A stretch of DNA of 64,000 bases. Origin: Exophiala sp. HKRS030. Taxonomy: Eukaryota > Ascomycota > Eurotiomycetes > Chaetothyriales > Herpotrichiellaceae. Position 1 is the first letter of the stretch. Every line of letters starts with the position of its first letter. Where the stretch lies: NCBI GenBank assembly GCA_023897205.1, contig JAHWDD010000006.1:62001-126000 (forward strand), given 5' to 3'. Below the pieces are notes generated by a model. It saw only the letters and a program-made list of their open reading frames with translations. It was not told the origin of the DNA and made no database searches. A program made the translations under genes and the position numbers. Below, one piece after another: positions 44,275-57,008 of the stretch.

Positions 44275-44970
44275 GGTGTCTTGAAGTTCTGAGTAGGTAT
44301 CTGGCCGATGTTGTTGTCGATGTTCCTTGCGACTTGGTGCACCCAAATCGACATCAGGAATCAGTGTGGGAAAAACCGCTGTACGCCAAGATTCACTACG
44401 CTAGTCCGAGATAGGCTAGAGAGTATTTTCTGCGCCTAAGATACGGCACTTCAACGAGCGACTTTGGTTTCTTGAACTTTTGAGGGCTTCATTGGCATAA
44501 GAACGCGCCTTTGAACATGAAAACAGACGTACGAACCCAATATCTATATGGAACTGGCTGTGCGCTGATACAGGACGTCTTGATACCTCTATCTTCACTC
44601 TCCACTGACTTGTTAAAGCCATGAGCAGAGCTGCTATCTTCTATGCACGGAGCCAACTTCAGCTCAAGTTCTCATCATTCATGAGAGCAATGTTCCAGAG
44701 ATGGGATCTAAGTTGTCTCTTCCAAGGAGTCCGAATTTGTTTGAATGGCAATGATTTTACTAGTCCATCTGAGCACCACAAGCTATCCCTGCGAGGCGGA
44801 GATTCTCCGTGCACACCGGCTAAATGCACGGGATGCCTCGAACCGTTTATATAGTGTCGGCAGCATCCTCCTTGCTCTCTGAATGCTGCAAGAATCCTGC
44901 GTCTCGTGGGTAATCGTTTTCTACCATCGCCTGTGACCTTTGCAAGCATCTTCCCTTGTCTTGATCCGAA
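44275..44970. promoter_or_regulatory. Divergent promoter between RACK1 and aldo-keto reductase
   Basis: 696 bp between divergent starts. No supported gene or RNA seen. Confidence 0.5.
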
Positions 44971-46109
44971 ATGTCTTCTGTCGAACAGCTGCCCAAGATG
45001 GAATATCGATTCCTGGGAAGATCAGGGCTACAAGTTTCAGCGATTTCTTTAGGAGGCTGGTATGCCATATGTTAAACCGTGCCCTCAGAATCAAGGCTGA
45101 CAATTGACCATAGGGTGACTTACGGTGATGCTGTTGGTGATGGTACGTACTAGTGTCCAGCCAAGATCCGGTTGCTGACCTTGCAGACATTGCCTTTGAT
45201 TGTATGAAAGCGGCTTACGACGCGGGGATCAATTTCTTCGACTGCGCTGAGGGGTATGCCGAAGGCAGGTCGGAGATCGTTATGGGCAAAGCCATCAAGA
45301 AGTTCGGGTGGAAGCGAAATGACCTTGTTATATCCACCAAGATCTACTGGGGCGGTGCTTTTGGAGACAATCCTGTGAACAATGGAGGACTCTCTCGAAA
45401 GCATATCATCGAAGGCACAGAAGCATCTCTCAAACGGCTGCAGTTGGATTACGTCGACCTGCTCTATTGCCATCGTCCTGACAGGAACACTCCCATTGAA
45501 GAGACCGTCCGAGCAATGAACTATCTCATCAACACCGGCAAAGTGTTCTACTGGGGCACCTCTGAATGGAACAGTGAGGAGATTGCCATGGCCTGGGCTT
45601 GTGCAGAGAAGTTGAACCTCATTGGGCCTGTCATGGAGCAGCCACAATACAATATGCTGGCACGAGACAAGGTGGAAAGGGAGTTTGCTCTGCTGTACGA
45701 AAACTACGGCTTGGGCTTGACCATATTCAGTCCCCTCAAGACTGGAATTCTGAGTGGCAAGTACAATGACGGCATCCCAGAAGACAGCAGAATTGCCAAA
45801 GCCTCTGATGGATACACGACCAGTCAAAGAGAAGGTTATGGAAATGAAGAATGGCAGAAGACTCTCACCCAGGTCAGACAGTTGAAGCCCATAGCTGACA
45901 AGCTTGGGGTTGATCAAGCAACTCTTGCATTAGCGTGGGTGCTCAAAAATCCTCGGGTCAGCTCAGCAATTACCGGCGCCTCGAAGGTCGAACAGGTTTA
46001 TAAGTCAGTGAAAGCGTTGGGTGTGGTCTCTAAGCTAGATGACGAAGCCATGGCTGAGATTGATGCCGTTCTTGGGAACAAGCCGAGTCCTCTGTACAGA
46101 AGGTTGTAG
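44971..46109 (+). CDS. Aldo-keto reductase of the Kv-channel beta-subunit type
   Basis: Exons are 44971-45059, 45114-45142 and 45187-46109; the middle exon is only 29 nt, with introns of 54 and 44 bp; 346 residues. The catalytic tetrad is complete: D58, Y63 (EGYAEG), K91 (ISTK) and H135 (YCHRPD). NADPH-binding landmarks near the end (GASKVEQV) and the opening MEYRFLGRSGLQVS fit the AKR6/Kv-beta-like group (344-350 residues). The enzyme is soluble and reduces aldehydes or ketones with NADPH. The Kv-beta name reflects homology only; no channel is encoded nearby. Confidence 0.93.
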
Positions 46110-46453
46110 ATCAATTTGAGAGCGATGATTGACCCCTGAAAGAGACTGCATGTTGAGCTCGCCTCGCAATATTCCTGACTACCTATAGTACATACGATGA
46201 CTTCGGAAGTGAGTGAAAGTACGAGTCCTTGAAAGGCCGTCGGCTGAATTGCTCCATGGGATTGAGCTAGTCCATATCTGGATAGTATTCGCCTGTGCTA
46301 AAAAAACGATCGAGCCAACAGGAAAATGCGCGATTCCAATGATGTCAATGATTCCAGCCGCAGTCTCGTCCACGAGGTGCCGCATCATATCCATAAAGCA
46401 TTCTTCATTCCTCCTCTGGGGTGAACTAATATTTGACAATATACCTGTACACC
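46110..46453. other. Intergenic region upstream of SDHAF2
   Basis: 344 bp between tandem genes. No supported feature. Confidence 0.5.
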
Positions 46454-47485
46454 ATGCTTCAACCGACACTGATCTTTGCCAGACGAGTGGCCACTCGGGG
46501 CTTCACTCCGTTGGTATCTCAACGCTTCAAGACATACTCCGCGCCGAGCACCAAGGAGAGTGAGAGGTCATCTTCGACCGCCGACGAACATCGCAAATAT
46601 CAGAAAGAGAAACCACTGAACCCTCACTTAACCAACACGAACTCCACCATCAACAACGACTTGCCATCTGTTGGTGCAGACAAATCACCCCCGGAGCTTA
46701 TTAGCTCCGTCGATGCAAACACAGCTCCCAAGGACCATGTTCCTGAAAACACGGAGAGAATGACTGGTGGGACACAATCGGGTGGCCCAAGCAAAGTAAG
46801 CCCGACAGAATTTGGCGTGGGTGAAATGGAGGGGATTTCATTCAAAGTCGACCCCATCCGTCGAAGTGGTGAAGACGTGACGACCATGAGAGCAAGATTA
46901 TTATGTTGGTGCAGTCCAGTGCACAGCTTTGCACGAGTTGGAGCCATGCCTTGTGAGAAAACCTAGCTAACAGCATTTATAGACCAAAGCAGGAAGCGAG
47001 GGACACTAGAGTCCGACCTCCTACTCTCCACGTTTGCGGCCGAAAACCTCTCCTCCATGGACAAGGCTCAACTGGAGCAATACGATCGTTTTCTGGACGA
47101 GAATGACTGGGACATATACTATTGGGCTACTCAGTCACCAGCAAATACACCTACATCCCTGGAGTATGCTGAAGGCGCCGTGAATGACAAGACTAACGAC
47201 ACACCGAAACAAACATCCCCCACGACTCAAGGACAGACGAAACAGCCCGGTACTTGGAGTCCGGGCTCCTCGACGAGTGGAGAGTGGGCACAGACAGTTG
47301 GACGTTTTAAACCTGCTTATAGACCAGTTCCACAACGATGGAAGGACAGTGAGATACTGAGCCTGCTACGGAAACATGTCAGAGAAAGGAGTGCGGGAGG
47401 CGTTCTCGAAGATGTCAATGCGCCTCCAAAAAGCAAAGGAAGTGGCAGTGGTCTTGGACGAATGCCTGATGTACAGACTTTCTAA
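46454..47485 (+). CDS. sdh5: Succinate dehydrogenase assembly factor 2 (Sdh5), mitochondrial
   Basis: Exons are 46454-46904 and 46983-47485 (78-bp intron); 317 residues. The N-terminus has an Arg-rich presequence without acidic residues ([20 protein letters not shown]). A low-complexity linker (~30-130) leads to the SDHAF2 core, rebuilt by splicing: [47 protein letters not shown] (~145-205). This factor inserts FAD into the flavoprotein subunit of complex II. The core is as in yeast Sdh5 (about 160 residues); the extra length is the linker and a Ser/Pro/Thr-rich C-terminal extension ending in GRMPDVQTF, which filamentous fungi commonly have. Start chosen at MLQPTL, the first that gives a targeting peptide. 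Confidence 0.92.
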
Positions 47486-48107
47486 TTAAGCCTTTTCGTG
47501 CCCGTTGAATCTTTTCTATCTGTACCATCAAATTGTATAATCTCAATATGCACTGCGCTTCCTGAGGTATTGACAACTGCCCTTGCGTCCCTGAGCAATG
47601 GAAGTCAGTTCCAAAAACAGCCATAGTCATCAGAGTCGCTGGACTGCTCGAATGAGTGGACTAGTAAGTAGTAGGGCAGTACGAAGACAAGGAATAGATC
47701 AAAGTGAAGGGCCGTGGAAGCTGTACATACAGTACGAGTGCGAGTACCTGGTGGTATCGGATGATGAGCCGATAGCCGGTGCTAGTTCCGGTCTTGTCCG
47801 TGGCAATCCATGACACATTCGACATCGACTGGACATCATTAATACGGAGTATCATCTCCACTGGTTATCGGCTAAGAGAGGCGTGGGCATCTACCGTGGG
47901 CGGCTCGAAAAAAAAAGACGTTGATCGTAGAAATATGACTCACCAAATTAACCATCCTTCAGATTCCCAGATATCAAGACGAGGGCGATTCCACCACCAG
48001 ACCGTATGGCGTTGCAACGATCTCTGGAGTGGTGATTATCCGTGTAACTGCCTGTGGGACTTGTTTAAAGGGGGCCGGTGGGCTCACAAGGTCCCTGAAC
48101 GGCGCCG
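47486..48107. other. Intergenic region upstream of MFS gene
   Basis: 622 bp without a supported gene; holds a TACGGAGTA element (47843-47851) about 260 bp upstream of the transporter start. Confidence 0.5.
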
Positions 48108-49876
48108 ATGCGGAATGAAAAAGCCATGCTGAAAACAAATGATCTTGAACTCGGTGACCAGACACCTCGAGGGGAACTTGGAGAGAATGAGAAGCTATCA
48201 GTGCACCCTGACAGAAAACATTCCTCTGCGTTGACGCCTGTCGCCTCACGTCCAAGCCAAGATAGACCGTCTGTTCACCACACTATCTCGCGTACGTCCC
48301 ATGTCGACGGCCATGGCTACTTCAGCGACGATGGACGCAACGACGGTCAGGAGGTCGAGCAACAGGTGAATATAGAGGACAAGGACGAGAACCCGTTCGA
48401 AGTCGGATGGGATGGCCCTGAGGACCCCATGAATCCCAAGAACATGAATGTATTGAGGAAGTGGATGATTGTGATAATCATTGCTTTTGGGGCGTTGTGC
48501 GTTACTTGCACATCCTCCTTGTACACGGTCACTTATGGTAAATACACCCCCCCCACGGCTTCATCCCCCGGTATGGGTACGTGTACGGAGTACTGACACA
48601 GGCAACAGATCAGATGGACGCCGAGTTTGGCAATTCTCGCATTGTTGCCACTTTGGGTTTGACATTGTTTGTCGGTGGTCTCGGGCTCTCGCCCATGATC
48701 CTAGGTCCATTGTCCGAATTCTACGGTCGTCGACCTATCTATATATACGCCTACGTCTTCTTCACCATCTGGCTCATTCCTTGCGCAGTTGCCAAGAACA
48801 TCCAGACCATGTTGGTGTTTCGATTCCTGGATGGCTTCTCGGGCAGTGCTTTTCTATCGGTCGCAGGAGGCACCGTGGGTGACATGTTTAGCCGCGACAA
48901 GCTCCAAGCTCCCATGATGATATACACGGCGTCTCCCATGATAGGGCCTAGCCTGGGCCCCATCATTGGCGGTTTCATCAATTACAACACTTCGTGGAGA
49001 TGGTCATTCTACGTTCTCCTCATGTGGTCGGGGGTGATGCTCATCGTGATCACAGCCTTGGTTCCCGAAACCTACATGCCAGTGCTGCTTCGCAAGAAGG
49101 CTCGCCAGAAACGCAAAGAGACCGGTGACGACCGATGGAAGGCACCGATTGAGATTTACGAAAAGTCTTTGGTCTGGACAGTGGCCAGATCATTGTACCG
49201 ACCCTTCTTGCTCCTTTTCATGGAGCCCATGTGCTCCAACCTGTGTCTACTATCTTCTGTTCTGCTGGGCATCCTGTATCTCTTCTTTGGGGCGTTCCCG
49301 TTGGTCTTTGGTGACGTATACGGTTTCAATGCATGGCAAGTCGGTCTCTCGTTCTTAGGCCTTATGATCGGGATGATTCTCGCTATTTCTTCCGATCCGA
49401 TATGGCAATGGAATTATCTTCGTCTACTGCGGAATGCAGAGGGGAGGACTGGGGAGCGCAAATCCGAGCCAGAATATCGCCTACCGCCATCCATTTTCGG
49501 TCCATGGATATGTACCGTCGGGCTTTTCTGGTTTGCTTGGTCCTGTTATGCTCGCGTTCACTGGATTGTTCCTATCATTGGCACTGGCTTCTTCGGATTC
49601 GGGACCATCTTGAGCTTTTCAGGCGTCTATACATTCCTGGTCGAGGCCTACCCACTGTACGCAGCAAGTGCCTTGTCCGCCAACTCCTTTGCACGAAGCT
49701 CCTTTGCAGCTGCTTTCCCCCTGTTTGGACGTCAGATGTACGATCGACTGAATTATCATTGGGCCACATCACTGTTGGGATTTCTATGCTTGGTCTTATC
49801 ACCCTTCCCATACCTATTCTTCGTCTGGGGCAAGAGATTGCGGCAAAGGAGCAAATATGCCCACCTTTCTACTTGA
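48108..49876 (+). CDS. DHA1-type MFS multidrug/polyamine transporter
   Basis: Exons are 48108-48537 and 48609-49876 (71-bp intron); 565 residues, or 559 from the ATG of MLKTND. A ~110-residue hydrophilic N-terminus ends in NPFEVGWDGPEDPMNPKN, the classic lead-in of fungal DHA1 pumps, then twelve membrane segments. Motif A appears as GPLSEFYGRRP; motif C-like GPSLGPIIGGFI follows in helix 5. The intron splits the first loop (VTYDQM). It would be a plasma-membrane H+ antiporter of the FLU1/TPO group; the substrate is unknown. The intron contains a C-run and one TACGGAGTA element. It is not near the metabolite cluster. Confidence 0.92.
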
Positions 49877-52675
49877 GAAAGAAATCAATATGGGACTCTG
49901 GGTTCCATCGACATATCAAGCCACATTACGCATATAAAACCAATGCTTATCACAGATGTGCCTTAGGTCCCGTTTAGCCAAGCTATTCAGATCTAGTCTG
50001 CACATTGAGATTAACTTGCGTCGATACGAATTGAGTTGGCCACGGTCGAAAAGACTGCGCATCCGACGTTTGGGACTGGAGCTCCGTGACGACGACTTCC
50101 CATCACTCCTCAAGCCCTCTCCAGGGGTCACGGATGTTATTATGTCTTGAGTCAAACACAGGTCGAGTGGCGGAGATATGCAGTTCCTTTGGCAACATGC
50201 AGAATGATCGACGCTTACTCGTGGGTCAGTGAGATGTAGGCAGGACAGCTACAATAGCACGACACGTGCCCTCCCTAATCATAAGCCAAGGAAGACGAGA
50301 TCGAGATCGTCTCCGCAAATAGGAGTGTGCTTTCAAGGGGTTTTGCGGACGCACGATGCGTGCCACAGGGACAATGCATGCATTCATCACTCGGGCACAA
50401 CGATCAGGAGCCCAGTCCAGGGAAATGCGAGATCTTTTTGAGTACAAGTAGTTGTATCAGGGGGGTTGTGCGAGAAGGCATGTCCGAGTTCATTCCGGGA
50501 AGGATTGGCCGTCCTCCTTGTCGCTAAAAGCCAACCTCATTACTTGCGAGCGAGACGAAGGTTACAAGTACGTAATGTGTGATGCTTCTCATGCCTCCTG
50601 TCCTGGCAGTTCAGAACAGTTTCACAATACCACTCATCCTCGGCCTTCGGCTTCTTGTTGGTTCTTGGAGCCTGCTCCGCAAAGTTCCGAGCCTCGGGTT
50701 CTTGCGGGCAGCCTCGTGTCGGTGTACATAGTGGAGGGGGCAATGATTCCAGGGTCTGAACACCGATCTCGCTAGCGAAAAGCATGCCTGGCGCCTTCGA
50801 TAATATCCCCATCTGTGCCATGCGAAACTCCGTACGTACAATAGCTGTCTGGTGCCCGAGTAACCATGGAAACATTCAATCCGAAACTCTTTCACGTCTG
50901 GGTTCTGAATAGAATTGCAGTATAATAGCCTGTCAGTGAATGCAGCAAGGTTCGAAAGTGAGTCACTAAAGACCTGGTAGTGAGAAGCCCCCAAGAAGGA
51001 GCTATCCGCGGCCCATTTAGTTAAGGGCTAGCTGGAGATGAATGTGTGGAGACACTTGCCGCGGTACAAGCTGATCGGCCTAGCAGCCTGGACTGCAGGT
51101 CACGGCCACCTTTCGGCGCAAACAGGCGAGGCCGAGAGAAGATTTTGTTATCACGGCGCAATCGTACGGTGATCAGGATCAAGAGAAGAAAGTATTCGGT
51201 AGGAGCACCAGCTATTGGCAGTCGATAGGCATCATGGCGAGTAGTCTGTGAACAGCATCGCAATACTCCTGGTGCAATAGCTGGGCTAGAGTCAGAATCG
51301 AGTACACGATTCTCCATCGCGGATATGTGGGCTCCAATCCAAGGCAGCGCAAAAGCCATGAAAAGATCCCTTGATTTCCTTTTGGCTGACCACGAGAGCT
51401 TTTCTTTTTGGGAGCGTGTGGGATGGTGCCTGTTGGTGGCTGATCCAGACTCTTGTTTGCCACGGGTACAGTTCTACAATATTCGACACTCGGCGACTTG
51501 AGTTGCTATGTTCAGTTTCAAGCAAGACGTAGAGCCGTGAACATTCCTCAGGTACCTATCATTCCGAACAGAGTCCATCAATAAATACTTCTTGGAGCTT
51601 GGAGGGAGCACGGGCACTGCGGCCTTCATAAGTACCTTATTGGCTCTACCTAAACCTGGACGGTGCATAGCTCATTGTCTCCAACTCCGCACCCGAGAGA
51701 GTGGAAGATTTTAGGCCCGGATACTCCATACCAGGGGCCACTAAGACTCAACTATTAGGTACCTGAGCAACTTGTCATAGGTATTTCTTATAGGCTCGAA
51801 GGGTAGGGGGGAACCTACTTTGACTGGTGATGCCCAATGCCCAGATCCTCCCAGGTGCCAGTTACCAGTAATAATCAGTCCGAATGCCCGCCTTGCCGAA
51901 TAGCCAGTGGCTGTCATCATTACTCCGTATAAACTAATTAGCAAAACCCTGGTGGCCACCACGAAAGCCCTCCCGCCCGCATTTCATTCTCTACCTCCAC
52001 CATCCCACGATTCTCGACACCCTCACTGCGCCATTCCTCCTCCTCCCACTCATCCGTATCCCTCTCTCACAAACAGCGTCCCGATATCCTCGAACTCTCT
52101 CCATTACCGTCACCGACTGTTGATTCCTTTCACCGCCGGTCGAGAACCCTGCTGTCTACTGTGCGACTCATTCCACATTCCCCTCCTAAGGACATTTCCC
52201 CGCGCACGCCCATCTGCGCTGTCTCCGGCGACTGAACTACCCGCCCAGTCGAAAAGAACGCGCACCTCTGTCCTACGACGGCGACGTCGCACAGCGTCCC
52301 TCTCTCCCTGCCAGTACGATATCTGGTCAGGAGCAATACACCTCCCTTTTTGTCCTACAGAAGCGCACGGCATTTTTTCACCACCCCCAGCACAGCTCCT
52401 GTGCTCACCCGCGCGCCCTACGTGAGAGCAAAAACCAGGCTCCTGGTCTCCCGCAGATTGCGACGGCGCCGGGTCGACACTACCTCTTGGTCTTTTCATT
52501 GGATTTCCTGCCGATCCTGAATCTCCGGGTCTACATGTCCATTGGATCCCTGGTCTCAAACCACCAAAGGCCCGTCAGTCCTGGTGTCGTGTGACGGGGG
52601 GCGAGTCTTTCGTGCGCGCCACCCGTGCAGCTTTGCACGCCCTTGGGTCCTCCTTGATGGTCTGCTTATAACATC
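49877..52675. promoter_or_regulatory. 2.8-kb upstream region of the gluconeogenesis regulator
   Basis: The longest gene-free stretch in the window. No open frame has family likeness. The last ~700 bp (about 51,960-52,670) is strongly pyrimidine-rich on the coding strand, as in long fungal 5' leaders, and contains several short upstream ATG frames. A TACTCCGTA element lies at 51921-51929. A long regulated leader for the downstream transcription factor is the simplest reading. Confidence 0.5.
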
Positions 52676-54896
52676 ATGGCGGCCTCTGATGTCGAAGATG
52701 GGCACTCTCGCTCAGACTCCCCCGAAGACAGCGGGACCGAGCACGCTCAAAATAACATGGCCGAACAACCGACCAAAGACGAAAAGCAGAAGCAAAACGG
52801 TTCGGCCTCCACTAACCCCAAGGATCCAAATCGCCCGAGACGTAAGAAGGCTCGCAGGGCATGTTACGCTTGTCAACGTGCCCATCTGACCTGCGGTAGG
52901 TTAATGTGGAAGACAAAAGATTGCAATGTTCATATGCTAATATCCACCGTGTAGGTGACGAGCGGCCCTGCCAGAGGTGTATCAAGAGGGGTTTGCAAGA
53001 TGCTTGCCAAGACGGAGTCCGTAAGAAGGCGAAGTATCTCCATGATGCTCCGAATGAAGCTCTCATGCCCGTGGTCGGTGGGAATAACCTGTTCAACCGG
53101 CCTGCTGCAAAACAGCGAAGTTCGACCATCACAAGTGATACTTCGTCACAGCAACCCTACTTCCAGCAGCCACAGAACTTCAACAACTTCCAGAACGCAC
53201 CTCAGCAGCAGATGCCTCCTCCGCTGGTGCATGAGCGAAGCATGAGTACTACGAGCTTTTCACAGCAATCTCCATTGAACACGAATTTCGCCGGCATGCC
53301 CTCGCAGGTTGCCCTGCAAAGTCCTGTCATCGGTGCGGATCAGTCGACTGCTAATGGCCTAGGCAGCGCTCCTTGGTCTGGAGCGTTGTTTGATGACCCT
53401 TCGGCGTTCAATTTTGATATTGCCAGCATGAATTTTGGAAATCATTACGGTGCTTTGGAGTTCGGTATGCTTGGGCACATGGCGACAAATGCTGGTGAGA
53501 CGCCTCCAAGTGACACCACTACGCATCGAGGTTCCATTACACAACAGTACCGAATGCCACTCGGGAGCTTCAGTGAGAGTCCCACTGCTCGTCAACAAAT
53601 GTACAACGAGGCCGCCATGTTGTCGGATTGGTCCAATAGCACGGATCCGTATAGTGCCCATAATCGCCATATGGCTCCAAATGCGTTCACGATAGAATCG
53701 AACGCAGCACATTGGACCTCACCAGACACCAGCGGTACTCCTGGAAATGGTGTAAAGTTCGAAGATTCACCACTCTTGACCAGCCAGGGGTTACAAGTGC
53801 CACCAACGGGCCTTGAGAATGGCAACATGACACAGCCAAATAATGCTCAGGACAATCGACTGAAACAGCCGCCTCCTATATCCACGCCACAACTCAAAGC
53901 GAAGTCTCAATTGCCCGTCAAGACGTTGAAACGACCTCGCGATCCATCGTCAATCTATACATCGGTCACGCAACCACATTCGTACACTGCTGGTTTTCAC
54001 ACCCTTGTCGCATATTGCCGGAAACGGTTCGCCACTCACCCTTCCAAGACGCTTGCTATCGCCAAGTCTCTTGCCTCTATCCGACCATCCTTCATTGCTA
54101 CCACAAAGACATTAAACCGCGAGGATCTTATATTCATGGAAAAATGTTTTCAAAGGACCTTGTGGGAATACGAGGGCTTCATTGAAGGTGTGGGTACACC
54201 AACGATTGTTGCTCGAAGAACAGGTGAAATTGCCGCCGTTGGAAAGGAATTCCAGATTCTCACCGGGTGGACTAAAAGCGTCCTGCTGGGTCGAAGTCCC
54301 AATTTGAATGTGAATCGAGGACATTCCGGCTCTACTCCATCGGCTGGATCGGGCACAAATACTGCAACTCGAACTGCGGGTTTCAACACCCCCACTCAAC
54401 GAAACTCTACCGAGGCAGAGAATGGCGAGAAACGAACCCAGCCAGTCCTTCTTGCAGAGCTGCTTGATGACGATTCTGTCGTTCAGTTCTATGAAGACTT
54501 CGCCAGACTAGCCTTTGGTGATAGCCGCGGCAGCGTATTGGGAAGAGGCAAACTTCTCAAGTACCGCACGAAAGACGATGAGATTTCTCACAATCTCAAT
54601 GCCGAAGCCGAGGCACGAAACGAGGATGGCAAACCCAATGGCACGGATGGCCGACGCCAGGATAGCCATTCTCGGAGGAACGACATGAAGAAAGATGGCA
54701 TTTCTGGTGAAAAGGGAATGCAGAAATTAGGGTCGGCTGATGGAAAGGTGGATTGTACCTATTGTTGGACGGTCAAACGGGACGTTTTTGACATTCCCAT
54801 GCTTATCGTTATGAATGTGAGTTTGATCTTCGCCATGACATATCCAAGGACGTGCAGACAGCTAACGTTTTTACACAGTTTCTGCCTTGCATATGA
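52676..54896 (+). CDS. acuK: Zn2Cys6-PAS activator of gluconeogenesis (AcuK/ERT1 family)
   Basis: Exons are 52676-52895, 52955-54816 and 54879-54896 (introns 59 and 62 bp); 699 residues. The zinc cluster is split by intron 1: [14 protein letters not shown], then [18 protein letters not shown] (~60-92). A Gln/Asn/Ser-rich middle (~120-330) follows, then the conserved block [17 protein letters not shown], a PAS domain ([22 protein letters not shown], ~510-535) and the family C-terminus [17 protein letters not shown]. The last coding exon is 18 nt and adds FLPCI, the expected end. AcuK/ERT1 proteins turn on gluconeogenic genes such as PEP carboxykinase and fructose-1,6-bisphosphatase and influence iron and respiration genes. 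Without the last intron the frame runs into an unrelated tail, so the spliced form was preferred. Confidence 0.93.
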
Positions 54897-55420
54897 GTAT
54901 AGGCTTTTAAAAAAAGTCCACCCTTGCTGCTTTGTCAAGGGAGTTTTGATCATGATGACTCTGGTTTACGGCATCACATCGATGATATGAGTTGGAAGTT
55001 TTACTTTAGGTGGGATTTTGCGTGTTGTAGGGACGGCTTGTTGTTGTTTTGATTCGGTGCCTTGCTCTGCAGAGTCTTGAAGCAGTATATCGACCAGGAG
55101 TGACTATGAGAATACCCAATAGAGGTATCATTATCCGTTATTCATGGATAGAAAATTACCTGTCGCATTGAGGCGCGATGAATAAATGAATAATGCTTGC
55201 AAAAACCTGAGCTCTTTTTTTTCAATGCTCATTCATATCTACCAATCTATCGTTTTGCTGAGATGTATGGTTTTTTGACCGTCACATGCTCTCCGTAGAG
55301 TATGACTTTGTATAATTCGTATTTCGTTGGCAGTCCCTCGAAATTCCCAAAAAAAAGAAAGGAAAAAAAGTAAAGAAAGAAATCTATTGTTCTTCCCTCA
55401 GTCACGATTATTTGGTTTTT
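54897..55420. other. Convergent spacer between AcuK-type regulator and riboflavin kinase
   Basis: 524 bp, AT-rich with several T/A runs, between facing stops. No supported gene. Confidence 0.55.
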
Positions 55421-56264
55421 TCAATCCTTCTTTAGGACTTCCTTTTCCAATTTGTCAGCGTCCATCGCTTTGATCCATTCGAAGTCCATCAACCATGGTT
55501 CGTGCTTGTACTTTTGGTACGACTCTCTTTGTAAACTACGTCCTGTGATTCACGAGACAAGACACAAAAGTTTTTGAGGTTAGCATAGTCCCATTTTCCT
55601 TTTTATATTTATAGACAGAGAGGGGGGGGGTTTAAACCTTTGTTTTCAAAAGGGGAGGGTAGAAAAAAGAGACAAACTTACTAGCAACATCACAATCAGT
55701 CTTGATATCATCCACCAAGGCCTCGAGGCTCGTGTAGTCGTATTCGGGCCTGATGAAACCCAACATCAACAGATTCAGGGCTGCGCCGTAGAAGTCGTAG
55801 CTGAAGTCGTGCAGGACGTGAATCTCTACGCTCCTCATCGAGTTTTTATAAAACGGGTTGTAACCTATGCTGAGCACGGCCGGGTAGACGAGGGTCGAGG
55901 ACGACGGGGTGTCCTTGGACGGAGCCAAAGACAGACCGACGAAACCGAAATAAACCCCGGATTCTAGGTCGGAATGAGTCGAAAGACCCGACGCGGGGAT
56001 GTTGGCCGTCGGGATTCCGAGCTGAAAGACACAAAGAGTGAGAAGATGGTCTTGCCCAAAAGGGAATTGTATCCTGTCGGGCAAGTATGGAGATGGGAGA
56101 GAATTCACGAGGTCTGTTCATCAGCAAAGTACAGGTCAACGCACCTCTTTACTACCACGTCCAAACCCATGAATTACAGGACCTTGAAGTCTTATCGGAA
56201 ACGGTTTTGCAGGGCCATCTTCCGGCCCTGCAAATAACTCTCTCGGACCCTTTGGTGGTGACAT
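55421..56264 (-). CDS. fmn1: Riboflavin kinase
   Basis: Exons are 56264-56145, 56021-55682 and 55542-55421 (introns 123 and 139 bp); 193 residues. Spliced exons restore the signature [26 protein letters not shown], whose PTAN motif binds the metal-nucleotide, then [36 protein letters not shown] and FYG. The last exon adds [12 protein letters not shown] and a C-terminal helix. The enzyme phosphorylates riboflavin to FMN using ATP. The two long introns mean that the longest open frame covers only the middle of the protein and gives a false N-terminus. The start MSPPKG was chosen from its spacing to the conserved IRL segment. Confidence 0.93.
55619..55630. repeat. Poly-G run inside riboflavin kinase intron 2
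   Basis: A run of about ten G residues lies in the second intron, so the transcript carries a C-run; it has no effect on the frame. Confidence 0.8.
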
Positions 56265-57008
56265 TGTGGTCCGGCCGGCCGCCCTGGAGATGAAGGAAAG
56301 GATGACGAGGCGAAAAAACGATAACTCGACACCTTGACTTTGTGTAGCGAACGCCGTGGAAATCGAACAAGTCGTTTTGAGATTCGTGACGACTTACGAG
56401 ACGCGTTGTGTGCAGGGCAGGTATGAGGTGTAATGGGTCTATATGTATGAATGATGACCAAACAAAATATTTGGATTGGGAGGTCTTTTCTTCAAATTTA
56501 TCCTTTCTCAATCAAATCAAAGCGACCGGTTCTTCTGGGAGTAATGCATGTGTGGGTGTGTGTGTGTGTGTGTGTGTAGAGATGGATGAATAAATTCGAC
56601 AGTCTGGAACTCGATTGGCAATCCGACGGAAAACAAAACGAAAAGAAAGATAAACTCTATGTGATTCAACCTTGCACAGGTTCCGTGAGGTTCTTGTGGC
56701 ACTTTGGACATTTACCGTAGACGGACAATGACTAATACTGTAAAATCATCTATGAGATTCCGTACCAATCGGAGCAGTGTTACAATACCTACCTAGAGAG
56801 TTGACCTGATATTTTTGAACAGATCTCCCTCTTCAGAGCCCTCTCAACGGGGAAACCTTGAGTGTAGCGGAACGAGAAGATCTTGATCTTGTGTTCTTCA
56901 CACCCGACGTCACCTCCCATAGAGTACGATTTTAGGCTATATCTACTCTGTAGAAACTACCGCGTACAACCTCAGCTCAACCTCGACATATCATTGTCTT
57001 TGATAAAT
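56265..57008. other. Intergenic region upstream of riboflavin kinase
   Basis: 744 bp; contains a TG microsatellite (56,550-56,578). No supported gene. Two tandem minus-strand genes flank it. Confidence 0.55.
56550..56578. repeat. TG dinucleotide microsatellite
   Basis: An almost perfect (TG)n run of roughly 14 units, about 290 bp upstream of the riboflavin kinase start. Confidence 0.9.

Noticed and set aside
43530..44354. Long frame covering RACK1 exon 2 plus flanking introns
   Set aside because: The N- and C-terminal parts are translated intron or leader sequence; splice sites and RACK1 likeness define the true exons.
45150..45917. Long minus-strand open frame opposite the aldo-keto reductase
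   Set aside because: It is a complementary-strand shadow of a gene with a complete catalytic tetrad; no family likeness of its own.
51907..52559. Open frames in the pyrimidine-rich leader of the AcuK-type gene
   Set aside because: Low-complexity Ser/Pro/Arg translations on both strands, with no homology; more likely untranslated leader.
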